Part shown: piece after piece, positions 1-6,110 of the stretch
How the letters are laid out: each line of letters starts with the position of its first letter
How positions within the stretch are numbered: position 1 is the first letter of the stretch
Made by a program: the position numbers and the translations under genes
Notes under the pieces: model-generated
What the model was told of the DNA's origin: nothing
The model's input: the letters and a program-made list of their open reading frames with translations, nothing else
The model's database searches: none
Source: Dehalococcoidia bacterium
GTDB taxonomy: Bacteria > Chloroflexota > Dehalococcoidia > JACVQG01 > JAHKAY01
Reading direction: 5' to 3'
DNA: 13,557 nt
Assembly: GCA_030744635.1 (NCBI GenBank)
Contig: JASLQE010000235.1
Span: forward strand, 1 to 13,557

Positions 1-690
1 AATCTGGTCCCGGAGCACCGCTGCCCTCTCGAACTCCAGCCGGCTGGAGGCCTCCTCCATGCGCCGTTTAAGCTCCCGCTGTACAGCCTGGTCCCGTCCC
101 TCCAGGAACAGGATAACCTGCCGTATTACCCCGTGGTATTCAGACTCGGCGGCAGCGCCCACGCAGGGGCCTATGCACCGGTGAATATCGTATTCCAGGC
201 ATGCCCGCTTGTCGCTCCCGGTTATGTTACGACTACAAGAACGGAATGGGAAAAGCCTGCGGAGGACCGCCATGGTCTGGCGCACAGAGCGTGCGGACGC
301 ATAGGGGCCAAAGTAGCGGGAGCCGTCCTGCTCCCAGTTCCGGGTGACATAGATGCGCGGCCACTTCTCCCGCATCTCTATCTTCAGATACGGATAGGAC
401 TTATCGTCCTTCAGGCGCACATTGAACTTGGGGCGGTGCTGTTTGATAAGGTTGTATTCAAGGATCAGGGCTTCCTGCCCGGAATCGGTTACGATGAACT
501 CCAGGTCTTCCACTCGCTCCATTAGCCGCTCCACCTTGGAAGACAGCGTGTGGGGTGGAGCGAAATAGGAACGGACCCGGTTACGCAGGACAGCCGCCTT
601 GCCTACATACAAAACCTCCCCATGGGCGTTTTTGAACCAGTAGACGCCGGGCGCTTGAGGTAACGCCGGCAGCTTTTCCTCGGCCAGCAA
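1..690 (-). CDS. uvrC: UvrABC excinuclease subunit C (UvrC), N-terminal 230 residues; 3' end outside window
   Basis: UvrC makes the two incisions around bulky DNA lesions in nucleotide excision repair, after UvrA and UvrB load it. The visible part holds the GIY-YIG nuclease domain at residues 11-95: GVY at 15-17, YVG at 28-30, an LRNRVRSYF segment at 35-43, and the metal-binding Glu at about 78 in EALILEYNLIKQHRPKFN. It is followed by the Cys-containing middle section (RCIGPC) and a UVR (UvrB-binding) motif, LEFERAAVLRDQI, running to the edge. The RNase H-like second nuclease and the HhH domain lie off-window. There is no ATG near the start. The frame is closed by TGA upstream, and the only sensible start is TTG at 690-688, with GCGAGG about ten bases upstream and the preceding gene's stop one base away. 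Translation is therefore probably coupled to the 39-residue gene. Identification is secure; the exact start is likely. Confidence 0.95.
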   Translation of the reverse strand, partial: MLAEEKLPALPQAPGVYWFKNAHGEVLYVGKAAVLRNRVRSYFAPPHTLSSKVERLMERVEDLEFIVTDSGQEALILEYNLIKQHRPKFNVRLKDDKSYPYLKIEMREKWPRIYVTRNWEQDGSRYFGPYASARSVRQTMAVLRRLFPFRSCSRNITGSDKRACLEYDIHRCIGPCVGAAAESEYHGVIRQVILFLEGRDQAVQRELKRRMEEASSRLEFERAAVLRDQI

Positions 691-691
691 A

Positions 692-811
692 CTACAGCTT
701 GCCTCGCAATCTCATCCGCTTGCGCATCAACCGGCTCCACCGGCTGTGCTTGCGGGTTTTGCCTTTATTCCACTTCTTCTTCTGAGAAGCTTTGCCCGAA
801 GTTCCTGCCAT
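692..811 (-). CDS. 39-residue highly basic small protein, function unknown, upstream of uvrC
   Basis: This is a short frame of 39 codons from ATG at 811 to TAG at 694-692. The ATG is preceded directly by AGGAGGTGA, a full match to the anti-Shine-Dalgarno sequence, though the spacing is short. The product has 16 Lys/Arg residues plus one His, two Trp and not a single Asp or Glu. It starts MAGTSGKASQKKKW and continues with an Arg/Lys/Met-rich tail ending RLRGKL. That composition is typical of tiny ribosome-associated or RNA-binding proteins such as bTHX, bL36 or the AURKAIP1/COX24-like bS22 type. I do not recognise it as any of these, so the resemblance is one of composition only. The stop is one base before the uvrC TTG start, so the two genes form one transcription unit. 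A candidate promoter lies at 843-872. That the gene is real rests on the ribosome binding site, the coupling and the non-random composition. Confidence 0.7.
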   Translation of the reverse strand: MAGTSGKASQKKKWNKGKTRKHSRWSRLMRKRMRLRGKL

Positions 812-842
812 TCACCTCCTCTCTTTAAAGATTATCCATCCA

Positions 843-872
843 ATTGTAGACCATATGGCCTTGGCTGAACAA
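843..872 (-). promoter_or_regulatory. Candidate sigma-70-type promoter for the small basic gene and uvrC
   Basis: On the minus strand TTGTTC (872-867) and TACAAT (848-843) are separated by 18 bases. The -10 matches the consensus at 5 of 6 positions and the -35 at 3 of 6. Transcription would start about 25 bases before the AGGAGGTGA ribosome binding site. Seen by eye only. Confidence 0.4.
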
Positions 873-972
873 GGCAGCGGCCCACCCGCAGCACCCGTCC
901 CATTATGTTGGCCTGCAAGGTGTTGCCAGGCCCGCCCTTATGTTAACATGTCTAATAAGACTTGGAGGGACT

Positions 973-1878
973 ATGAGGCAGCAAATAAACAGTTTTCTGG
1001 GCTATTTAGAGACGGAACAAGGGTATTCCCCCAACACCCGAGAAGCTTATCAGAATGACCTGCGCCAGATACTGGACTTTTTGGAAACCGGGTTTCAGCG
1101 GGGGAAACCCAGTTCCTGGACGGAGGTAGGCAGGGAAGCCCTGCAGGAGTATATCTTCCACCTCCGTGAGAAGGACTACAGCTCTACCACACTTGCCCGT
1201 AAGATTGCCGCCGTCAAGGCCTTCTTTCGCTTTCTCCAACAGGAGGGGCTGCTAAAGGACAACCCTGCCACGAGCCTGGCATCACCCCGTATGGGGCGCA
1301 GCCTGCCCAAACCACTGGGGGTGGCCGAGGTAAGGCGCTTGCTGGAGCAGCCCGCCAAGGGACATACCCCAGATGCCAAACGGGACCAGGCCATGCTGGA
1401 ACTGCTCTATGCCACCGGCATAAGGGTTAGCGAACTGGTATCTCTGGATGTGGAGGACTTCTATTCCCAGGGGGGGCTGGTGCGCTGCTGGGGTAAAGGG
1501 GGGCGGGAGAGGCTTATTCCCATCCACCCTCAAGCCACCCAGATACTCCAGGATTACCTGTCCGACGCCCGCCCGCAGCTGCGTGTTAGCTGGGCGGAGA
1601 AGGCCATGTTCCTTAACTACAGGGGCAAGCGGCTCACCAGGCAGGGCTTCTGGCAAATCCTCAAGGGGTACGCCAAGGACTCCGGTATTAAGGCCCGCAT
1701 CACCCCACACGTGCTGCGTCACAGCTTCGCCACTCACCTGCTGGGCGGTGGTGCCGACCTTCGTGCCGTACAGGACTTGCTGGGGCATCAGAACATCGCC
1801 ACTACACAGGTATACACTCACCTGGCCAGCGACTTTGTCCGGGAGAGCTTTGACAAGGCCCACCCCCGGGCCAAATAG
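973..1878 (+). CDS. xerD: Xer-type site-specific tyrosine recombinase (XerC/XerD)
   Basis: 301 residues, the usual length for XerC/XerD, which resolve chromosome dimers at dif during division. The N-terminal SAM-like (core-binding) domain covers residues 1-95 (GYSPNTREAYQNDL; ARKIAAVKAFFRFL). The catalytic domain follows with the full active-site set: Arg151 in ATGIRVSELVSL, Lys175 in GKGGRER, His246 and Arg249 in HVLRHSFATHLL, His272 in LLGHQNIATTQVYTHL and the nucleophile Tyr281. The start at 973 is chosen because GGAGGG lies just upstream and MRQQINSFLGYL is the normal family beginning; an ATG at 940 in the same frame adds only a poor extension. XerC and XerD cannot be told apart here, so the symbol is tentative. 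It is the first gene of a seven-gene operon. A possible promoter is TTGCCA (923-928) with TAACAT (944-949), but the 15-base spacing is short. Confidence 0.92.
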   Translation: MRQQINSFLGYLETEQGYSPNTREAYQNDLRQILDFLETGFQRGKPSSWTEVGREALQEYIFHLREKDYSSTTLARKIAAVKAFFRFLQQEGLLKDNPATSLASPRMGRSLPKPLGVAEVRRLLEQPAKGHTPDAKRDQAMLELLYATGIRVSELVSLDVEDFYSQGGLVRCWGKGGRERLIPIHPQATQILQDYLSDARPQLRVSWAEKAMFLNYRGKRLTRQGFWQILKGYAKDSGIKARITPHVLRHSFATHLLGGGADLRAVQDLLGHQNIATTQVYTHLASDFVRESFDKAHPRAK

Positions 1879-1890
1879 GGCCAGCAGGTA

Positions 1891-2346
1891 ATGAAGATAG
1901 CCGTAGGCAGCGACGAGAGGACAAATCTGACTGGCGCCGTAACGGCCCGCTTGGAGCATATGGGACATCAGGTCCAGTTTCATGGTGTTCTGGCAGGGGA
2001 TGAAAGCCCTTGGCCCGCGGTGGGTGCAGCGGTGGGGGAGGCCGTGCTTCGGGGTGAGGCCCAGGAGGGGGTCCTCCTGTGCTGGACGGGCACCGGCGTA
2101 GCCATTGCCGCCAACAAGCTCCCCGGCATCCGGGCTGCCCTGTGTGTTGATGCCGAGACCGCACGGGGTGCCCGCAGGTGGAACCATGCTAATGTGCTGG
2201 TGATGAGCCTACGGGCTGTCTCCGAGCCGGTTGCCACAGAGATTCTGGAGGCATGGTTCAATACCCCTTTCGGCTGTGAGGAAAATACCCGCAATGTGGC
2301 CCTGGTAACGGCCCTGGAGAAGAGATATTGCAGGGGGCAGCAATGA
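1891..2346 (+). CDS. RpiB/LacA/LacB-family sugar-phosphate isomerase, divergent active site
   Basis: 151 residues, the normal length for the family, which interconverts aldose and ketose phosphates (RpiB: ribose 5-phosphate and ribulose 5-phosphate) in the cytoplasm. The family core is clear: MKIAVGSDE at the start, GVLLCWTGTGVAIAANKLPGIRAALC at about residues 61-86, and NHANVLVMSLR. The catalytic Cys in LLCWTG and the following Thr are kept. Against E. coli RpiB, however, the His after GxD is Glu, the Gly after the Cys is Trp, and the His of the RQHND segment is Trp (RRWNHAN). Substrate and even isomerase direction are therefore uncertain, and rpiB is not assigned. It begins 12 bases after the recombinase with only a weak upstream AGG, and its TGA overlaps the next ATG (ATGA). 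Confidence 0.8.
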   Translation: MKIAVGSDERTNLTGAVTARLEHMGHQVQFHGVLAGDESPWPAVGAAVGEAVLRGEAQEGVLLCWTGTGVAIAANKLPGIRAALCVDAETARGARRWNHANVLVMSLRAVSEPVATEILEAWFNTPFGCEENTRNVALVTALEKRYCRGQQ

Positions 2347-2582
2347 AAAAGCGAAGTAGCACACGGCGACAGGACCGTGGCCGTAGGAGGCAGGTGGTGC
2401 AGCGGCAGGGCGCAGCCTCGCAGGCTGCGGCTCTCACCGTGACTCCTGACAAGCCCATGGTGACGGTGCCGCCAGTGGGCGGTGTGTCCCACCGCCAGGT
2501 GCTGAGCGATATTCGTAAGATAGGCGTCATAGGCGGGACTGCCTTGATAGTCCTCCTGGTGCTGCTAATAGTGTGGCGTTAA
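2343..2582 (+). CDS. Small single-pass membrane protein, basic N-terminus, function unknown
   Basis: 79 residues. The ATG at 2343 overlaps the preceding stop by four bases (ATGA) and has CAGGGGG upstream. The first 22 residues are strongly basic (MKKRSSTRRQDRGRRRQVVQ). A flexible Ala/Pro/Val-rich linker spans about 23-48, and one hydrophobic segment (IGVIGGTALIVLLVLLIVW, about 60-78) ends the protein. The positive N-terminus suggests a cytoplasmic tail and C-terminal tail anchoring. No family recognised. It lies between the isomerase and pcm and shares the A of its TAA with the pcm ATG (TAATG), so it is translated as part of the operon. SecG, another small membrane protein, is further down the same operon, but nothing links the two functionally. 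Confidence 0.75.
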   Translation: MKKRSSTRRQDRGRRRQVVQRQGAASQAAALTVTPDKPMVTVPPVGGVSHRQVLSDIRKIGVIGGTALIVLLVLLIVWR

Positions 2583-3250
2583 TGCCGCGAGGGGTTGGAG
2601 TGGACTTCGCACAGGCCCGGTCACGCCTAATGGCGCTGTTGCAAGCGGCTCTGGGTGAAGGCGGTGTGCTTCAGGCTATGTCCCAGGTGCCCCGGGAGCT
2701 TTTCGTCCCCTCCGCAGTGCGCTATATGGCTTATGATGACCGCCCACTGCCTATCGGAATAGGACAGACCATCTCACAGCCCTACATCGTCGGACTTATG
2801 ACCTCCTCCCTGGGCTTGAAAGGCGATGAGAAAGTACTGGAGGTAGGCACCGGTACCGGCTACCAGGCGGCGGTGCTATCGCTGCTGTGCCGGCGCGTGG
2901 TCAGCGTGGAGCGGCTGGAGGCCCTGGCCCTGGATGCCGAAAAAAGGCTGACCGAGTTGGGGTACGCCAATGTGGAGGTGCATGTAGCCGGGAAGGACCT
3001 GGGATGGCTGCCGCAGGCCCCCTACGATGGGATACTGGTGGCCGCCGCCGCCCCTCACCTCCCCCGGGAGCTGGTTCGCCAGCTTGCACCGGGCGGGCGA
3101 ATGGTGGTGCCAGTAGGCTCATGGGACGAACAAGAGCTGTTACAGGTCACCAAAAAGGAGGCAGGTACAGTAGCGGTAGAGACCTTGGGTGCCTGTCGGT
3201 TCGTGCCCCTGGTGGGTGATGGGGCATGGAAAGAGGAAGATGGCCTTTGA
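2582..3250 (+). CDS. pcm: Protein-L-isoaspartate O-methyltransferase
   Basis: 222 residues. Pcm uses SAM to methylate the abnormal L-isoaspartyl residues that form in ageing proteins and so starts their repair. The family-specific N-terminal section is present (VPRELFVPSAVRYMAYDDRPLPIG, then GQTISQPYIVGLM at about 61-73). It is followed by the class I methyltransferase motif I, VLEVGTGTGYQAAVL (85-99), the acidic SAM-ribose region VVSVERLEALA, and the late-core APYDGILVAAAAP and LAPGGRMVVPVG. The start at 2582 uses the TAATG overlap with the previous gene; a GTG at 2573 would add three residues, and neither has a clear ribosome binding site. It overlaps gatB by 11 bases. A SAM-hydrolysing enzyme is encoded downstream in the same operon. 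Confidence 0.93.
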   Translation: MPRGVGVDFAQARSRLMALLQAALGEGGVLQAMSQVPRELFVPSAVRYMAYDDRPLPIGIGQTISQPYIVGLMTSSLGLKGDEKVLEVGTGTGYQAAVLSLLCRRVVSVERLEALALDAEKRLTELGYANVEVHVAGKDLGWLPQAPYDGILVAAAAPHLPRELVRQLAPGGRMVVPVGSWDEQELLQVTKKEAGTVAVETLGACRFVPLVGDGAWKEEDGL

Positions 3251-4703
3251 GACCGTCATAGGCCTGGAGGTGCACTCGCAGCTCCTGACCCGGAGTAAAA
3301 TGTATTGCTCCTGCGCTGCCGACTATGCCTCAACGCAACCCAACAGCCGGGTATGTCCGGTCTGCCTGGGGATGCCGGGTGTGCTGCCGGTTATCAACCG
3401 GAAAGCGGTGGAGTTAACCATAATGACCGGCCTGGCCCTGAGCTGCACTATTTCTGAACACACCAAGTTTGACCGCAAGAACTACCCTTACCCTGACCTG
3501 GTGAAGGGCTACCAGATTTCGCAGTACGATGCGCCTATAGCTACCAGCGGCTGGTTGGATGTGGATGCGAACGGCATCAGCCACCGGATAGGCATACACC
3601 GCGTGCACTTGGAGGAGGACACCGCAAAGCTCCTGCACCGCCCTGGTATGGTTGAGAGCCACAGCCTGGTGGATGTGAACCGCTCCGGGGTGCCCCTCAT
3701 GGAAATCGTCTCCCAGCCGGACATGCGTTCACCGGAGGAGGCCCGTCAGTACCTCATCAAGCTCCGTGTGATACTCCAGTACCTGGGGGTGTCCACCGGA
3801 AACATGGAGGAGGGCAGCTTCCGCTGCGATGCCAACATCAGCCTGCGCCTGCTTGGCGCTCCCCTCCCTCAGGCCAAGGTTGAGGTCAAAAATATGAACA
3901 GCTTCCGGGCCGTGTTCCGGGCCTTGACCTACGAGGAGGAGCGGCTGGGCAGGCTTATGGCGGCAGGCGGCAGGCTTACTCAGGAGACCCGGGGTTGGGT
4001 GGAGGAGCGAGGTGAGACGGTGCTACAGCGCACCAAGGAGGAGGCCCACGACTACCGCTATTTCCCTGAGCCAGACCTGCCCCCTTTGGAAATCTCCACC
4101 GCCTATGTGGAGGAGCTACGGGCGCGCCTCCCAGAGCTGCCCGACTCCCGCCGCCAACGCTACATAAATGAGCTGGAACTATCCGATTACGATGCTGGCC
4201 TAGTTACCCAGTCCCGCCATCTGGCTGATTTCTTTGAGCAGGCCATCGGGGAAGACTCGGCTCTACCGATGCTGGAGCGTGCCAAGAAGGTGGCCAACTG
4301 GCTGCTGGGGGACTTCACCCGTCTGGTAAACGCGACTGGCATGGAGATACCGGAGTTGCCTTTGACCCCGGCCCACCTTATGGAGTTAGTAAACCTGGTA
4401 GAAGCGGGCAGGCTGTCCGGCCCCGCCGCCAAGCAGGTGATGGAGGAGATGTTCGGTAGTGGTGGCAGCCCAGCCCAGATAATGGCCCAGAAGGGCCTGG
4501 AGCAGATGGGTAGGGGCGGGGAACTGGAGACAGCAGTGGCGCAAGCTATTCAGGCCAATCCTCAGCCTGTGGCCGACTACCGCAAAGGTAAGGCCCAGGC
4601 CATCACCTTCCTGGTGGGGCAGGTAATGCGCTCCACCCGGGGCCGGGCTAACCCGCAGCAGGCCAGGGATGTTATGATAAGAATGCTGGAGGAGTCCTCG
4701 TGA
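3240..4703 (+). CDS. gatB: Asp-tRNA(Asn)/Glu-tRNA(Gln) amidotransferase subunit B
   Basis: 487 residues, the full family length. GatB binds the mischarged tRNA and activates the aspartyl or glutamyl group in the GatCAB complex, so the organism probably makes Gln-tRNA (and perhaps Asn-tRNA) indirectly. Visible markers: FETVIGLEVHSQLLT at the start, a zinc-site pattern with Cys23, Cys25, Cys39 and Cys42, the signature GVPLMEIVSQPDMRSPEEA, then NMEEGSFRCDANIS, and DYRYFPEPDLPP. The C-terminal helical/YqeY-like tail begins near ANWLLGDFTRLVN and ends KAQAITFLVGQVMRSTRGRA. The start at 3240 has AGAGG just upstream and lies inside pcm; an in-frame ATG at 3219 is less typical. gatA and gatC are not in the window. 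Confidence 0.97.
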   Translation: MAFETVIGLEVHSQLLTRSKMYCSCAADYASTQPNSRVCPVCLGMPGVLPVINRKAVELTIMTGLALSCTISEHTKFDRKNYPYPDLVKGYQISQYDAPIATSGWLDVDANGISHRIGIHRVHLEEDTAKLLHRPGMVESHSLVDVNRSGVPLMEIVSQPDMRSPEEARQYLIKLRVILQYLGVSTGNMEEGSFRCDANISLRLLGAPLPQAKVEVKNMNSFRAVFRALTYEEERLGRLMAAGGRLTQETRGWVEERGETVLQRTKEEAHDYRYFPEPDLPPLEISTAYVEELRARLPELPDSRRQRYINELELSDYDAGLVTQSRHLADFFEQAIGEDSALPMLERAKKVANWLLGDFTRLVNATGMEIPELPLTPAHLMELVNLVEAGRLSGPAAKQVMEEMFGSGGSPAQIMAQKGLEQMGRGGELETAVAQAIQANPQPVADYRKGKAQAITFLVGQVMRSTRGRANPQQARDVMIRMLEESS

Positions 4704-4918
4704 CAGTTTATCTGAATATAGCCCAGATTCTGGTGTCGGTTTTTGTCATAATGGCCATCCTGATGCAGGTGCGAGGGGGCGGCCTGGGGGGCATCTTCGG
4801 TGCCCCGGACACCACCTTTCGCTCCCGGCGTGGTATAGAGAAGACGCTGTTCCGTTTCACAATTGCCCTAATGGTCCTCTTCGTCATGCTGTCCATCACC
4901 TCAGTCCGCTTAGCATAG
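4700..4918 (+). CDS. secG: Protein translocase subunit SecG
   Basis: 72 residues. SecG is the small accessory subunit of the SecYEG channel in the cytoplasmic membrane. It shows the two-helix layout of the family: helix one at about 3-22 (YLNIAQILVSVFVIMAILMQ), the conserved loop VRGGGLGGIFGAPDTTFRSRRG, and helix two at about 50-69. The start is a GTG inside the gatB stop (GTGA), with a strong GGAGGAG at 4688-4694 and a five-base spacer. Coupling to gatB is therefore likely. Confidence 0.93.
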   Translation: MTVYLNIAQILVSVFVIMAILMQVRGGGLGGIFGAPDTTFRSRRGIEKTLFRFTIALMVLFVMLSITSVRLA

Positions 4919-4967
4919 CTGGGGCATCTCTCACATTTACCCGAGGGAAAGGTAGCTAAAGGGAGTG

Positions 4968-5735
4968 ATGGTGCCCGCCATAATTACCCTGACCACTGAT
5001 TTTGGCCCCGGTGAGTACACTGCCGCCATGAAGGGCGTCATCTTGGGAATCAACCCTCGGGTGGGGTTGGTGGACATCAGCCATCAGGTGGGGCCGCAGG
5101 ACATCCTGGGGGGGGCCTTCGTCCTGGCCGCGGCTTCCCCCTATTTCCCTCCGGGCACTATTCATGTGGCGGTGGTGGACCCCGGGGTGGGCACAGAACG
5201 CCGGGCATTGTTGGTGCAGACCCCAGGCGCCGTATTCCTGGCTCCGGACAACGGCCTGCTGAGCCTGGTGCTGGAAGGGAGCAGCTACCAGGTGTGGGAA
5301 CTGAACGAGCACCGCTACTGGAGCGCCGAGGTATCTGCCACCTTCCACGGGCGGGATATCTTCGCCCCCGCCGCCGCCCATCTCTCCCTGGGGGTAACGC
5401 CCCAGGATATGGGCCGTGCGGTCGTTGACATAATGAATCTGCCGCTGCCCCCCGTGAAAGTGGTGGGTGGAGAGGTGCGGGGCCAGGTTATCCACATAGA
5501 CCGCTTCGGCAACATCATAACCAACATCCGGCAGAAAGACCTGCCTGCGGGGGAGTTAGTAGTGGAGATGGCAGGACGCCGCATAGCGGGCCTCAGCACC
5601 CACTACCAGGCAGGCAAAGAACCCCTGGCCCTTATGGGAAGCAGCGACTACCTGGAAATCGCCGCCCCCAACGCATCCGCTGCCGAGCTGCTAAAAGCGA
5701 AACGGGGCCTTGCTGTCACCGTATGGCAAGGATAG
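4968..5735 (+). CDS. SAM hydrolase / SAM hydroxide adenosyltransferase (DUF62 family)
   Basis: 255 residues. Members of this family cleave S-adenosylmethionine with water or hydroxide to adenosine and methionine; relatives use halide (fluorinase, chlorinase). Visible family motifs: ITLTTDFGPGEYTAAMKG at 6-23, VDPGVGTERR at 70-79, FLAPDNGLLS at 90-99, FHGRDIFAPAAAHL at 126-139 and the C-domain IDRFGNIITNI at 177-187. Asp71, Arg78 and His127 fit the Asp-Arg-His set known for the hydroxide-using enzymes. Starts at GTG 4965, ATG 4968 and GTG 4971 are all possible. GGGAG at 4961-4965 is best spaced for 4971, but ATG is chosen here. It lies 49 bases after secG with no terminator seen between them, so it is probably the last gene of the operon that also carries SAM-using pcm. 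Confidence 0.9.
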   Translation: MVPAIITLTTDFGPGEYTAAMKGVILGINPRVGLVDISHQVGPQDILGGAFVLAAASPYFPPGTIHVAVVDPGVGTERRALLVQTPGAVFLAPDNGLLSLVLEGSSYQVWELNEHRYWSAEVSATFHGRDIFAPAAAHLSLGVTPQDMGRAVVDIMNLPLPPVKVVGGEVRGQVIHIDRFGNIITNIRQKDLPAGELVVEMAGRRIAGLSTHYQAGKEPLALMGSSDYLEIAAPNASAAELLKAKRGLAVTVWQG

Positions 5736-5997
5736 ATTGCACGCATGAAACCACCGTCCTTGTGCCGTGACGGAGCTCACCAACCCCCATTCACCCACCT
5801 GCTCTCTCGGTCTAAAACTGTCAAAAACGCTGATAGCTAACACGTAGGTCAAGCCTGGTTCAATCCCGGCCAGAGAAGTGAGCACAAATGCCCGTGGTGT
5901 CAATATTCAGGCCTATGTAACCCATCTCAATCTAGACAACCCCGGAACTGGCACGCTGCGTTCGCTTAATGTCGGCATCACCTCGTCGCAGGCGCCA
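5736..5997 (+). other. Gene-free stretch with a short coding-like relic
   Basis: No intact gene is seen. One plus-strand frame is open from 5848 after a TAG at 5845-5847. From about 5878 it reads VSTNARGVNIQAYVTHL followed by NLDNPGTGTLRSLNVGITSS, which looks like a real protein: alternating small/polar residues and GTGT turns, as in beta-helical or tail-fibre-like proteins. It has no ribosome binding site and no convincing start. The frame runs straight into the IS-end-like repeat at 5998 and stops at 6034-6036. Read as a broken 3' fragment. The family is a guess. Confidence 0.3.
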
Positions 5998-6097
5998 TTG
6001 ACCTGCCCCCAAAAACTATACTACTTTGAAAGTTAGAGTTCCCGGCATATCCCCGGTCTAACTTTACACCTGGACCGGTTTTCGGGGGTCAGGTCAA
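5998..6097. mobile_element. 100-bp MITE-like element with IS3-type terminal inverted repeats
   Basis: The left end 5998-6016 (TTGACCTGCCCCCAAAAAC) and the right end 6078-6097 are inverted copies; the reverse complement of the right end reads TTGACCTGACCCCCGAAAAC. They differ by one inserted base and one substitution. The pattern resembles the ends of IS3-family elements. Inside lies a second perfect inverted repeat, AAAGTTAGA (6029-6037) with TCTAACTTT (6057-6065). No transposase frame fits between the ends, and no target-site duplication is evident. It is either a MITE or two abutted IS ends left by deletion. Confidence 0.5.
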
Positions 6098-6108
6098 AAC
6101 GGTCCAGG
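6069..6108. repeat. Hairpin just beyond the stop of the FAH-family gene
   Basis: CCTGGACCG (6069-6077) pairs perfectly with CGGTCCAGG (6100-6108). The stem extends inward by four T-A pairs after a one-base bulge, leaving a 13-base loop. It starts two bases beyond the minus-strand stop at 6111-6113, so it may help end that transcript or protect its 3' end. No T-run follows it in either direction, so it is not a standard intrinsic terminator. It overlaps the right end of the IS-like element. Confidence 0.5.
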
Positions 6109-6110
6109 AG

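Noticed and set aside
133..525. Plus-strand open frame of 130 codons
   Set aside because: It is exactly antisense to uvrC, whose protein sequence is unmistakable, and has no recognisable domain or ribosome binding site.
1282..2187. Minus-strand open frame of 301 codons across the recombinase and isomerase
   Set aside because: It is antisense to two clear genes, composed of Gly/Pro/His-rich low-information sequence; a by-product of codon bias in the real genes.
4956..5495. Minus-strand open frame of 179 codons
   Set aside because: It is antisense to the SAM hydrolase, whose motifs are intact on the plus strand.
5801..5875. tRNA-like stretch containing GGTTCAATCC (5857-5866) and a partly matching acceptor (TCTCTCGG with CCAGAGA)
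   Set aside because: The T-stem has a mismatch and a six-base loop, there is no D-arm or clear anticodon arm, and no 3' CCA. At most a tRNA relic.
5691..5903. Minus-strand open frame of 70 codons
   Set aside because: It overlaps the SAM hydrolase 3' end and the relic region, without a ribosome binding site or known family.
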